DNA of 64,000 bases from Microbacterium schleiferi. GTDB taxonomy: Bacteria > Actinomycetota > Actinomycetes > Actinomycetales > Microbacteriaceae. Of this stretch, positions 1-7,909 are shown in pieces (the first letter of the stretch is position 1; each line of letters opens with the position of its first letter). Under the pieces are notes generated by a model, which did not search any database, was not told where the DNA came from, and worked only from the letters and a program-made list of their open reading frames with translations. The position numbers and the translations under genes are program-made. Location of the stretch: the NCBI RefSeq assembly GCF_020781975.1, contig NZ_JAJGNI010000009.1:60207-124206 (forward strand). Direction: 5' to 3'.

Positions 1-718
1 AGAGACCGAGATCCTCAACGGCATGACCCTCACGATTCGGACGGGGGAGACCCACGCGATTATGGGCCCCAACGGGTCGGGCAAGTCGACCCTCGCGTAC
101 ACGATCGCCGGGCACCCCAAGTACACCGTGACAAGCGGCTCGATCACGCTCGACGGTGAAGACGTCCTCGAGATGTCGGTCGACGAGCGCGCGCGCGCCG
201 GTCTCTTCCTCGCGATGCAGTACCCCGTCGAGATCCCCGGCGTGACGGTGACGAACTTCCTGCGCACGGCGAAGTCCGCCATCGACGGGCAGGCGCCCTC
301 GATCCGCACGTGGACCAAGGACGTCAAGAAGGCCATGGCGGACCTCCGTATGGACGAGAAGTTCGCGCAGCGAAACGTCAACGAGGGCTTCTCGGGCGGC
401 GAGAAGAAGCGCCACGAGATCCTGCAGCTCGAGCTGCTGAAGCCGAAGATCGCTGTGCTCGATGAGACCGACTCGGGTCTCGACGTCGATGCCCTGAAGG
501 TCGTCTCGGAGGGCGTCAACCGTGCCAAGGCCGAGACCGACATGGGCGTGCTACTGATCACGCACTACACCCGCATCCTTCGTTACATCCACCCCGACTT
601 CGTGCACGTCGTCGTCGGCGGACGCATCGTCGAAGAGGGCGGGCCGGAGCTTGCCGACCGGCTCGAGGCCGAGGGATACGATCGCTTTCTCGAGCCCGCC
701 GCCGGATCCGGCGCCTAG
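1..718 (+). CDS. sufC: SufC, Fe-S cluster assembly ATPase (5' end outside window)
   Basis: ABC-type ATPase of the SUF system, which works in the cytoplasm with SufB and SufD to build Fe-S clusters. The frame is open from base 2, so the start lies upstream; only the first few residues appear to be missing. Walker A is GPNGSGKST, the signature is FSGGEKKR and the Walker B region is IAVLDETDSGLD, which carries the SufC-type DETDSGLD instead of the usual DEP. The 231 visible residues after the first internal Met are close to full family length. A DUF59 protein follows after 9 bases, so the SUF operon continues. Confidence 0.95.
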   Translation, partial: ETEILNGMTLTIRTGETHAIMGPNGSGKSTLAYTIAGHPKYTVTSGSITLDGEDVLEMSVDERARAGLFLAMQYPVEIPGVTVTNFLRTAKSAIDGQAPSIRTWTKDVKKAMADLRMDEKFAQRNVNEGFSGGEKKRHEILQLELLKPKIAVLDETDSGLDVDALKVVSEGVNRAKAETDMGVLLITHYTRILRYIHPDFVHVVVGGRIVEEGGPELADRLEAEGYDRFLEPAAGSGA

Positions 719-727
719 GATCAAGTC

Positions 728-1057
728 ATGACCGCGACTCTCAGCCCTGAGAAGTTCGACGAGGTCACCGAGGCCCTCAAGGACGTCATGGATCCCGAAC
801 TCGGGATCAATGTCGTCGACCTCGGACTGATCTACGACCTCAGCTGGGATGACGAGAACGACGCTCTCGTCATCCACATGACGCTGACCTCCGCCGGGTG
901 CCCGCTCACCGACGTCCTCGAAGAGCAGACGGCGCAGGCCCTCGACGATGTCGTGGAACGCTTCCGTATCAACTGGGTGTGGATGCCGCCGTGGGGCCCC
1001 GAGCGCATCACCGACGATGGTCGCGACATGATGCGTGCCCTCGGCTTCGCCATCTGA
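728..1057 (+). CDS. DUF59/MIP18-family metal-sulfur cluster assembly factor
   Basis: A 109-aa single-domain protein of the DUF59 (MIP18, SufT/PaaD-like) family, which helps mature Fe-S proteins. The family core motif MDPELGINVVDLGLIYDL is near residue 20 and the conserved cysteine is in SAGCPLTD near residue 57. The gene lies 9 bases after sufC and is probably co-transcribed with the SUF genes. This is the usual last gene of actinobacterial SUF operons. The exact role (SufT-like carrier or scaffold) is known only by analogy. Confidence 0.9.
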   Translation: MTATLSPEKFDEVTEALKDVMDPELGINVVDLGLIYDLSWDDENDALVIHMTLTSAGCPLTDVLEEQTAQALDDVVERFRINWVWMPPWGPERITDDGRDMMRALGFAI

Positions 1058-1104
1058 TCGGCTCCTCCTTCAGGGCGTGCCATCACGCCGTGTTCTGCCG
1101 CCGA

Positions 1105-1110
1105 TAGGGT
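1105..1110 (+). promoter_or_regulatory. -10 box (TAGGGT), probable leaderless promoter
   Basis: TAGGGT ends 6 bases before the GTG start of the acyltransferase, so the transcript would begin at or next to the start codon. The same spacing recurs at several genes in this window. Confidence 0.45.
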
Positions 1111-1116
1111 GGCGGG

Positions 1117-1821
1117 GTGACAGATCCCGCTCCGCCCCGCCGTGTCTCCCGGCCAGGATTCATCTACTTCCTCGGGCGGGTCGTCCTCCGCCCGCTGTTC
1201 TGGATCCTGTACCGGCCGCGCATCGTCGGTCGGGGAAACGTGCCCCCGCGCGGACCCGTCCTGCTCGCGAGCAATCACCTCTCCTCTCTCGACACCGTCA
1301 TCATCCCTACGTCCGCCGCGCGACCTGTCCAGTTCCTCATCAAGTCGTCGTACTTCACCGGGTCCGGGCTGCTCGGACGGTTCATGCGCTGGTTCTTCAC
1401 GTCGATCGGCGGGGTGCCGGTGTACCGCGCAACGGGACGCGATGCGCGCGCGGCACTCGAGGCCGGTGCCAGCATCCTTCGAGCCGGCAGCGTCTTCGCC
1501 GTTTTCCCCGAGGGCACCCGCTCGCGCGACGGCAGACTGCACGAGGGGCACGGGGGAGCGGCATGGATGGCGTACGACACCGGCGCGACGGTCGTCCCCG
1601 TGGGGTTGATCGGTACCGGCACCGTCAAGCCCTTCAGCCACCTGGTGCCGGGAAGGTCTCGAATCGAGGTGCATTTCGGTGAGCCGCTCGACCTCTCCGA
1701 TCTCGATGGCGTTCCGGCAGGCAAAGCCCGGCGGCAGATCACCGAGCGCACGATGAACGCGATCGCAGCCCTCAGCGGTCAAGAGCGTTCCGGCGAGGTG
1801 AACGCGAGCTCGCGCGACTGA
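1117..1821 (+). CDS. 1-acyl-sn-glycerol-3-phosphate acyltransferase family protein
   Basis: PlsC-family acyltransferase of 234 aa, expected to acylate lysophosphatidic acid at the inner membrane face during phospholipid synthesis. The HX4D catalytic motif is NHLSSLD (His54, Asp59) and the second block FPEGTRSRDG lies near residue 130. A hydrophobic N-terminal stretch (about residues 14-32) could anchor it. The GTG start is 6 bases after a -10 box with no Shine-Dalgarno sequence, so it is probably leaderless. Substrate within the PlsC family cannot be fixed from sequence. Confidence 0.88.
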   Translation: MTDPAPPRRVSRPGFIYFLGRVVLRPLFWILYRPRIVGRGNVPPRGPVLLASNHLSSLDTVIIPTSAARPVQFLIKSSYFTGSGLLGRFMRWFFTSIGGVPVYRATGRDARAALEAGASILRAGSVFAVFPEGTRSRDGRLHEGHGGAAWMAYDTGATVVPVGLIGTGTVKPFSHLVPGRSRIEVHFGEPLDLSDLDGVPAGKARRQITERTMNAIAALSGQERSGEVNASSRD

Positions 1822-1888
1822 ACGTCGGACGGCTCGCCGGCTCCGCGCGCTATGGCTCCCGAGCTGGAGCCCCCGCTACGTTGAGGGC

Positions 1889-2047
1889 GTGGACACCCTC
1901 ATCTTCGGCGTGCTGCTCGCGGTAGCCCTCATCATCATCTTCTCCAAGAGTCGGTGGCTGGTCATCGGCTCCTGGGCCGTCGCCGCGCTTGCCGTGATCG
2001 GGCTGTTCGCCTACCACGCGAACGACGTGTTGGAGTTGAGCTTCTGA
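1889..2047 (+). CDS. DUF5993-family small membrane protein
   Basis: A 52-aa protein starting at GTG with two predicted membrane segments (about residues 4-18 and 24-42) and the ending NDVLELSF. Its size, the MDTLIF-like start and its position directly before a DsbB gene match the DUF5993 family. Its stop shares bases with the dsbB start (TGATG), so the two are probably translationally coupled. A joint role in disulfide formation is inferred from position only. Confidence 0.75.
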   Translation: MDTLIFGVLLAVALIIIFSKSRWLVIGSWAVAALAVIGLFAYHANDVLELSF

Positions 2048-2637
2048 TGTCCGCCTCGATCGTGGTTCGCAAACTTTCGTTCTGGGCCTTCGTGGCCTTC
2101 CTCGTGGCCTATGTCGGCATCCTGTCGATGGCGATGTTCGTCTTCCAATTCGGGCTCGGCGAACTGCCGTGCCCGCTGTGCATCCTGCAGCGGATGGGCA
2201 TGATGTTGGCGAGCCTCGGAGCGCTGTACGTCGTGGTGAGGGCGCTGCGCGGCGAGCTTCTGCTGCGCGAACTCGCGACCGGCCTGGGGCTAGCGATCCT
2301 CGGTGCCGTCGTGGGCGCGGCGATCTCCATACGGCAGATCCTGCTCCACATCCTGCCCGGTGATCCCGGCTACGGCGAGGCGGTTCTGGGCCTGCACCTG
2401 TACACCTGGGCGCTGATCACGTTCGTCGTCGTTATCGTGTTCGCCGGGGTTGTCGCGCTGTTCGCGCGGGATCTGCTGCCGATCGCTCCCGCCACTGGCT
2501 GGCTGCGCATTCTCGCCTGGGTCGTCGTGTGGTTGTTCGTCGCGACCATTGCGATCAACCTCGTGGTCGTGTTCGCCGAGGAGGGCTTCAACTGGGTTCT
2601 TCCCGACGACCCCACGCGTTATCTCCTGTTCGGCTGA
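2047..2637 (+). CDS. DsbB-family disulfide bond formation protein
   Basis: A 196-aa membrane protein with four to five membrane segments. The redox motif CPLC is at Cys42-Cys45, followed by ILQRMG, as in DsbB proteins that pass electrons from the periplasmic oxidase to quinone. Downstream of that pair there is no cysteine, so the second (loop) cysteine pair of E. coli DsbB is missing. The start at 2047 was chosen because it overlaps the stop of the DUF5993 gene and begins directly before the first membrane segment. The stop codon lies in the first unit of a tandem repeat. Confidence 0.88.
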   Translation: MSASIVVRKLSFWAFVAFLVAYVGILSMAMFVFQFGLGELPCPLCILQRMGMMLASLGALYVVVRALRGELLLRELATGLGLAILGAVVGAAISIRQILLHILPGDPGYGEAVLGLHLYTWALITFVVVIVFAGVVALFARDLLPIAPATGWLRILAWVVVWLFVATIAINLVVVFAEEGFNWVLPDDPTRYLLFG

Positions 2638-2741
2638 GTCTGATGTGTGCCGCTACGCGGCTGAGTCTGATGTGTGCCGCTATGCGGCTGAGTCTGATGT
2701 GTGCCGCTATGCGGCTGGGTCTGATGTCCGCCGCTCCGCGG
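2634..2741. repeat. 27-bp tandem repeat, four copies
   Basis: Four head-to-tail 27-bp units occupy 2634-2660, 2661-2687, 2688-2714 and 2715-2741. The first three differ at one base; the fourth is more diverged. The unit length is a multiple of three. The array begins within the last codons of dsbB and does not lie in a convincing gene. Confidence 0.9.
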
Positions 2742-2822
2742 GGTGCCGTCCTCGGGGACATGCCCTCGCGGGCTGCGCCCGCTCCCGCCAGACCCGGTGC
2801 CAGCCCCGAGGACGGCACCCCG
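2739..2822. repeat. 19-bp perfect inverted repeat (long hairpin)
   Basis: Arms at 2739-2757 and 2804-2822 are perfectly complementary over 19 bases with a 46-base spacer. The hairpin may end dsbB transcription, but no T-run follows. It could also be a palindromic mobile repeat unit. Confidence 0.75.
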
Positions 2823-2861
2823 CTGCGCGGCTGCGCCCGGACAGGTTCGGGCTCGCACGGC

Positions 2862-2867
2862 TAGGCT
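2862..2867 (+). promoter_or_regulatory. -10 box (TAGGCT), probable leaderless promoter
   Basis: TAGGCT ends 6 bases before the ATG of the PatB-type gene. The intervening bases include GGAGA, so a short leader with a Shine-Dalgarno sequence is also possible. Confidence 0.4.
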
Positions 2868-2873
2868 CGGAGA

Positions 2874-4028
2874 ATGACCGTGAGTCCCCTCCAGGCCCTC
2901 CCGATCGAGCGACTGCGTGAACGGACCAGCACGAAATGGCGCGCCTACCCGGCCGATGTGCTGCCGCTGTTCGTTGCAGAGACCGACTTCCCGCTCGCGC
3001 CGGCGATCACAGCGCGTTTGCGCGCAGCGGTGGAGATCGGTGACACGGGGTATACGCCGCCGAAGCCGGGGATCGCTGAGGCTTACGCCGGTTTTGCGCG
3101 GCGGCGCTACGGCTGGGAGATCGACCCCGCGCACGTTCGCTCGACGGGCGACGTCGTCATGGGTCTCGTCGAGATCCTCAGAGCCACAATCTCACCCGGG
3201 GACCGCGTCGTGATCACGCCCCCGGTGTATCCGCCGTTCTACGACCTCATCCCGGAAGCGGGGGGAGTCGTCGAGACAGTGCCGCTGCTCGCGGATGCCG
3301 GATACACGCTTGATCTGGCCGGCATCGAGGCGGCACTGGCCGGAGGCGCCCGCGCGGTTCTGCTGTGCAACCCGCACAACCCGACGGGAACAGTGCACTC
3401 CCGCGAGACGCTTGCAGAACTCGCCGAGATCGCCGCACGCCACGGCGCGATCGTCGTCAGTGACGAAATTCATGCACCCCTGGTGCATGCGCCGGCGACG
3501 TTCACACCGTTCCTCAGCGCATCTCCGGTTGCGGCATCCGTCGGATACGCCGTGGCGAGCGCAAGCAAAGCCTTCAATCTCGCTGGTCTGAAGTGCGCGC
3601 TGATGTCGACCGCCGCTGACCACACGCGCCGGGTCGTGCAGGGGCTCCCGAAGGAAGTCGAGTGGCGAACTGGTCACTTCGGCGCACTGGCAGGCGTTGC
3701 GGCCTTCTCGCCCGAGAGCGATGAGTGGCTGGATGCGTTACTCGCCGCGCTCGACGCGAACCGGCACCTCCTCGCCGACCTGCTCGCCGAGCACGTACCG
3801 GCGGCGCGGTATGCGATCCCCGATGCGGGGTACCTTGCCTGGGTCGATCTGTCGGGCCTGGGGTGGGGTGAGGACCCCGCAGAGCGGATTCTCACCGAGG
3901 CGCGAGTCGCGGTCCACCACGGTCCGACCTTCGGTGACGAGGGTCGAGGGTTCGTGAGGGTCAACTTCGGGTGCTCGCCGGAGGTTCTGCGCGAGGCGAT
4001 CGAGCGGATCGGCGAGCTCTCCCGCTGA
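2874..4028 (+). CDS. MalY/PatB-family PLP enzyme (cystathionine beta-lyase type)
   Basis: A 384-aa fold-type I PLP enzyme of the MalY/PatB group, which usually cleaves cystathionine or other C-S bonds, releasing homocysteine, pyruvate and ammonia. Visible motifs are NPHNPTGTVH, SDEIHAPL (the PLP-pyridine Asp) and ASASKAFNLAGLKCA with the Schiff-base lysine. The N-terminus RTSTKWRAYPADVLPLFVAETDF is reduced here to its typical feature, a W near residue 23 and the VAETDF block. Family length is normal. A general aminotransferase role cannot be excluded. The next gene, bioY, is convergent and only 3 bases away. Confidence 0.88.
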   Translation: MTVSPLQALPIERLRERTSTKWRAYPADVLPLFVAETDFPLAPAITARLRAAVEIGDTGYTPPKPGIAEAYAGFARRRYGWEIDPAHVRSTGDVVMGLVEILRATISPGDRVVITPPVYPPFYDLIPEAGGVVETVPLLADAGYTLDLAGIEAALAGGARAVLLCNPHNPTGTVHSRETLAELAEIAARHGAIVVSDEIHAPLVHAPATFTPFLSASPVAASVGYAVASASKAFNLAGLKCALMSTAADHTRRVVQGLPKEVEWRTGHFGALAGVAAFSPESDEWLDALLAALDANRHLLADLLAEHVPAARYAIPDAGYLAWVDLSGLGWGEDPAERILTEARVAVHHGPTFGDEGRGFVRVNFGCSPEVLREAIERIGELSR

Positions 4029-4031
4029 ACC

Positions 4032-4670
4032 TCAGCGCTTCTTGGCGGTGTCGATCCGGCGCACGAGCGCCCATGCGCCGGGGATCAGGAGCGCCGCAAA
4101 GCCCGCCTTGATCAGGCCGGGAACGATGAACGGCCATAGGCCCGCATTGAGCACCTCAGCTGGCGAGATCGTCTGGCCCATGACTGTCGACAGAATGAAG
4201 GCCATGTAGGGCACGCCGATGACGAACGGGATGACACTGGCGATCACGAACCCCGCGAAGGCGAGGAGGGGCTTGCGATCCCAAGCACGCTCAGCGAACC
4301 ATCCGGCGACGAACGCCGCCGGGATGAAGCCCAGGATGAACCCGAACGAGGGAGCCAGCAGGTAGGCCGGGCCTGCGACCGGTCCAGCGAACACCGGCAG
4401 ACCGAGAAGGCCGACGAACATGTAGGTCGTCATCGTGGCAGCGCCGCGCGCGGACCCCAGCGCAGCGCCGACGAGGATGACGCCGAGGGTCTGCCCCGTG
4501 ATCGGGATCGGCCCGATGAAGAACGACACTTTCGCCAGCAACGCCACGACGGCGACTCCCGCCAGCACGAGGCCGGCGTCGATGGCGAACGCCCGCGCCC
4601 GCGACGAGGGCCGGGCGATGATGTCGGCGAGAACCCGGGTGTGCGTGGCCGGTGCGGCGGCAGTCGTCAT
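4032..4670 (-). CDS. bioY: BioY, biotin ECF transporter S component
   Basis: A 212-aa membrane protein with about six membrane segments and the BioY hallmark PIPITGQTLGVILVGAALG near residue 55, followed by GLLGLPVFAG. BioY binds biotin and imports it alone or with an EcfA/EcfT module; no such module is in this window. The stop lies 3 bases from the convergent PatB-type gene. No BirA operator or riboswitch was recognised upstream. Confidence 0.92.
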   Translation of the reverse strand: MTTAAAPATHTRVLADIIARPSSRARAFAIDAGLVLAGVAVVALLAKVSFFIGPIPITGQTLGVILVGAALGSARGAATMTTYMFVGLLGLPVFAGPVAGPAYLLAPSFGFILGFIPAAFVAGWFAERAWDRKPLLAFAGFVIASVIPFVIGVPYMAFILSTVMGQTISPAEVLNAGLWPFIVPGLIKAGFAALLIPGAWALVRRIDTAKKR

Positions 4671-4715
4671 GGTGCTCCTTGGTCAGTTGAATCCAGGCGG
4701 CGAAGTATTGCGACT

Positions 4716-4721
4716 TATACT
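4716..4721 (+). promoter_or_regulatory. -10 box TATACT upstream of the ABC-F gene
   Basis: TATACT in the short divergent region between bioY and the ABC-F ATPase, about 60 bases before the chosen start. No matching -35 box at standard spacing is obvious. Confidence 0.4.
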
Positions 4722-4779
4722 AGGGGGCTGGCCATCGGCCCCCTTGTACCCTTCTCACCGAATGAAACGGAGCTTTGCT

Positions 4780-6378
4780 GTGCTCTCCGTGCACGACCTC
4801 GAGATTCGCGTGGGCGCCCGGGTGCTCATGTCGGACGTCACGTTCCGCGTGGGCGCGGGCGACAAGGTCGGGCTCGTGGGTCGCAATGGTGCCGGCAAGA
4901 CGACTCTCACGAAAGTGCTCTCGGGCGACCTTCTGCCGGCTGCGGGTCGCGTCGATCGCAGCGGCGAACTCGGGTACCTGCCCCAGGACCCGCGCTCGGG
5001 TAATCCCGAGGATCTCGCCCGCACCCGCATCCTCGACGCGCGGGGGCTCGGCCAGCTCGCCATCGGGATGCACGAGGCAAGCCTCGCGATGGGCGATGAC
5101 GATGCCGATGTCGCCGCGCGCGCCATGCGCCGCTACGGGTCGCTCACCGAGCGCTTCGAGGCTCTCGGCGGGTACGCCGCCGAGGCCGAGGCAGCCTCGA
5201 TCGCCCACAACCTGGCATTGCCCGACCGCATCCTCGACCAACCGCTCAGTACGCTGTCGGGTGGTCAGCGCCGACGCATCGAACTTGCCCGCATCCTCTT
5301 CTCGGACGCGCAGACGATGATCCTCGACGAGCCGACGAACCACTTGGATGCCGACAGTGTCGTGTGGCTGCGGGAGTTCCTGAAGAACTACAAGGGCGGT
5401 CTGATCGTCATTTCGCACGATGTCGAACTCGTCGGCGAGACCGTCAACCGCGTCTTCTACCTCGACGCAAACCGTCAGGTCATCGACATCTACAACATGT
5501 CGTGGAAGAACTACCTGCGCCAACGTGTGGCCGACGAGGAGCGCCGCAAGAAGGAGCGCGCCAACGCCGAAAAGAAGGCCACTGCGCTCCAGCAGCAGGC
5601 GGCGAAGTTCGGGGCCAAGGCCACGAAGGCTGCTGCTGCGCACCAGATGCTTGCACGTGCCGAGAAGCTTCTCTCGGGCCTCGACGAGGTGCGGCAAGAG
5701 GACCGCGTCGCCAAACTCCGCTTCCCGAAGCCGGCAGCGTGCGGCAAGACGCCACTCATGGCATCCGGGCTTTCGAAGTCGTACGGGTCCCTGGAGATCT
5801 TCACGGATGTCGACCTGGCGATCGACCGCGGATCGAAGGTGGTCGTGCTCGGACTCAACGGTGCCGGCAAGACGACGCTGCTGCGCATCCTCGCCGGAGT
5901 GGACCGTCCCGATACCGGACAGGTCGAGCCCGGACACGGACTGAAGATCGGGTACTACGCGCAGGAGCACGAGAACCTCGATGTGGGCCGCTCGGTGCTC
6001 GACAACATGATGTCCGCGGCGCCGGACATCACCGCTACCGAGGCACGCAAGGTTCTCGGGTCGTTCCTGTTCACGGGAGACGACGTGCTCAAGCCCGCCG
6101 GGGTGCTTTCGGGCGGGGAAAAGACCCGCCTGTCGCTGGCGACGCTGGTCGTTTCTAGTGCCAACGTGCTGCTCCTTGACGAGCCGACCAACAACCTCGA
6201 CCCGGCATCCCGCGACGAGATCCTGGGCGCGTTGGCACATTACGAGGGCGCAGTCATCCTGGTCTCTCACGACGAGGGTGCTGTGGAGGCGCTGAACCCC
6301 GAGCGGGTGCTTATTCTTCCCGACGGCGTCGAAGACATCTGGGGTCGCGACTACATCGACCTCATCACGCTCGCCTGA
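4780..6378 (+). CDS. ABC-F family ATPase
   Basis: A 532-aa soluble protein with two ABC domains and no membrane domain, as in ABC-F translation factors that act on the ribosome. The first domain has GRNGAGKTTLTK, LSGGQRRR and a DEPTNHLD block; the second has GLNGAGKTTLLR, LSGGEKTR and DEPTNNLD. The interdomain linker (about residues 245-320) is rich in Lys, Ala and Gln, as expected of the tRNA-contacting linker. The GTG start at 4780 was chosen because CGGAG lies 6-7 bases before it; ATG at 4762 is in frame and possible. Antibiotic protection versus general translation duty is not decidable here. Confidence 0.9.
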   Translation: MLSVHDLEIRVGARVLMSDVTFRVGAGDKVGLVGRNGAGKTTLTKVLSGDLLPAAGRVDRSGELGYLPQDPRSGNPEDLARTRILDARGLGQLAIGMHEASLAMGDDDADVAARAMRRYGSLTERFEALGGYAAEAEAASIAHNLALPDRILDQPLSTLSGGQRRRIELARILFSDAQTMILDEPTNHLDADSVVWLREFLKNYKGGLIVISHDVELVGETVNRVFYLDANRQVIDIYNMSWKNYLRQRVADEERRKKERANAEKKATALQQQAAKFGAKATKAAAAHQMLARAEKLLSGLDEVRQEDRVAKLRFPKPAACGKTPLMASGLSKSYGSLEIFTDVDLAIDRGSKVVVLGLNGAGKTTLLRILAGVDRPDTGQVEPGHGLKIGYYAQEHENLDVGRSVLDNMMSAAPDITATEARKVLGSFLFTGDDVLKPAGVLSGGEKTRLSLATLVVSSANVLLLDEPTNNLDPASRDEILGALAHYEGAVILVSHDEGAVEALNPERVLILPDGVEDIWGRDYIDLITLA

Positions 6379-6406
6379 GGCTTCGCCTCGCAGGCGCGCT
6401 CGCGCC

Positions 6407-7267
6407 CTACTGAGGGAGTCGGTCGAGGATCTCGTCTTCCTCGGCCATGTCGCGGTCGCGCCGGCGCTGGCCTCGCGGGGGGCGAGGGGTGTCGTCGGTC
6501 TCCTCTCGGCGGTGACGGACCTCGGTGCGGATGACGTAGCCGATGAAGAAGAATCCCATCACGGCGAACAGGATCCACTGGATCGCATACGACAGGTAGG
6601 GCCCGGGGTCCTCAGAGGGGGATTCCAGCTGATTGGGTACGGATGCTGCAGCCGGAGTCTCCGAGACCATGACGCCATACGCGCTTGTGATGAACGCGGG
6701 GTCGCCGCCGAGAGCTTCAGCGATAAGCGGCAGGTGGATCGTCGGCACTTGACCCTCGGGGGCCTCGGTACGTCCCGATCGGGGGAGCGACTCTCCCGGT
6801 CGCAGCCGTGCGATCACGTCGATGGTGCCCGCAGGGGGTGCGGGGACCGCACTCGGATCGCTGTCTTCGGCGGGGGGAACCCAGCCGCGGTTGATGAGTA
6901 GGATTCGGCCGTCCGTCGTCTGGAACGGCACCAGGACCTCGAAGGCGGCAGTCCCGCCGTGCGGGCGGTTCCTTACCAGCACTGTGTCGTCGACCAGATA
7001 GGTTCCCTGGAGCGCCACCGGGTGCCATTCGTTGTCGACCGGCAGATCTCCCGTCTCGGGCACCAGATCATCGAGCGCCGCAGGCTCGGCGTCGTAGTTG
7101 GCCTCGACGAGAGCAAGCTGCTGCGAGCGCTCAGCGTTGCGGGTGAACTGCCAGTTGGAGAGGAATCCGCACGCTATCGCGAACAGCACCGCGATGCCGA
7201 TGTACGCCGTCCAGCGCACCGCCGCTGGCGCCTTGTGCTCTGCCGCAGGCGCCTTGTGCTCACTCAC
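6407..7267 (-). CDS. SURF1-family cytochrome oxidase biogenesis protein
   Basis: A 286-aa membrane protein with one membrane helix near the N-terminus (about residues 20-40) and one near residue 235, flanking a large extracytoplasmic domain. The SURF1 features NEWHPVALQGTY, VLVRNRPHGG and LLINRGWVPP are present. SURF1 proteins help assemble cytochrome aa3 oxidase. A charged C-terminal tail rich in Arg, Asp and Glu follows the second helix. It overlaps the upstream 74-aa gene by 4 bases and belongs to the DUF3099 cluster. Confidence 0.9.
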   Translation of the reverse strand: MSEHKAPAAEHKAPAAVRWTAYIGIAVLFAIACGFLSNWQFTRNAERSQQLALVEANYDAEPAALDDLVPETGDLPVDNEWHPVALQGTYLVDDTVLVRNRPHGGTAAFEVLVPFQTTDGRILLINRGWVPPAEDSDPSAVPAPPAGTIDVIARLRPGESLPRSGRTEAPEGQVPTIHLPLIAEALGGDPAFITSAYGVMVSETPAAASVPNQLESPSEDPGPYLSYAIQWILFAVMGFFFIGYVIRTEVRHRREETDDTPRPPRGQRRRDRDMAEEDEILDRLPQ

Positions 7268-7488
7268 GCCTGTTCCGCCGCGAAAGCTTCCACGCTGAGG
7301 GGAAACGAGCGCGCAGCGAGGAACTCTCGCAGGTAGCCGACGTGCTCATCGCAGGCAAGCCACGTCTTGCTGCGATCTCCCTTGTGGATTCGGGGGTTTC
7401 GCCATCGGATGCTCCACTGCGCATCCTCGCGGCATCCGGCGCGTGAACAGATCGTCTCTGGGCCCGCGGTCGGGGATTCAGTCGTCAC
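7264..7488 (-). CDS. Small Cys/His protein, function unknown
   Basis: A 74-aa protein starting at GTG with cysteines in ICSRAGCRED and a later CDEH, a pattern that could bind one zinc ion. It overlaps the DUF3099 gene by 11 bases and SURF1 by 4 bases, so it is very likely translated from the same transcript. I do not recognise a domain. Similar small proteins between these two genes in related genomes have been labelled acetone carboxylase, a name nothing in this sequence supports. Confidence 0.75.
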   Translation of the reverse strand: MTTESPTAGPETICSRAGCREDAQWSIRWRNPRIHKGDRSKTWLACDEHVGYLREFLAARSFPLSVEAFAAEQA

Positions 7489-7849
7489 CCGCGTCCTCCT
7501 GCCGACTCTCGTCGATCCGGATGACTTGCGGTGCCGCCGGCGAAGGCGAAGCTGAAGTCTGGCCCGGCGCCGGCGCCTCGATCATGCGTTCGGGCCCGAG
7601 CGCCGTGGGTGCGGTCATGTCTGCGCTGACATTGGCGATGACAACAGCGAGATACGGAAGGAAGATCGCCATGGCCGCGAAGACCCAGGTGTACCAGCTG
7701 TAGGGCGTCACGAACAGGACGAGGCCGAGGCAGACGAGACGGATCGCCATCATCACGAGATACGTCGTCGACCGCTTGCCTGCGTCCTCTTTCGGCGCCC
7801 GGGGGAGGGACGTCGCCGGTTGCGGTTTGGCAGATGATTTCACGGTCAT
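7478..7849 (-). CDS. DUF3099-domain membrane protein
   Basis: A 123-aa protein with two membrane helices (about residues 30-65) preceded by KRSTTYLVMMAIRL and followed by an acidic, Pro-rich tail. This matches DUF3099, a family common in actinobacteria and usually found near SURF1 and cytochrome oxidase genes. Its function is unknown. It is the first gene of a three-gene overlapping set that ends with SURF1. Confidence 0.82.
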   Translation of the reverse strand: MTVKSSAKPQPATSLPRAPKEDAGKRSTTYLVMMAIRLVCLGLVLFVTPYSWYTWVFAAMAIFLPYLAVVIANVSADMTAPTALGPERMIEAPAPGQTSASPSPAAPQVIRIDESRQEDAGDD

Positions 7850-7862
7850 ACCAGATTACGCC

Positions 7863-7895
7863 GCGCCGCCCCGACGGGATCCGTCGGGGCGGCGC
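7863..7895 (-). terminator. Strong hairpin after the DUF4190-like gene
   Basis: Arms 7863-7877 and 7881-7895 are perfectly complementary over 15 bases with a 3-base loop. It lies 14 bases after the stop of the minus-strand gene at 7910. There is no T-run, which is common for actinobacterial terminators. Confidence 0.7.
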
Positions 7896-7909
7896 TTGTG
7901 ACGTGACGG

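Noticed and set aside
2450..2920. Frame translating the 27-bp repeat as a nine-residue protein repeat
   Set aside because: It is a shadow of dsbB and of the start of the PatB-type gene; no start signal and no known fold.
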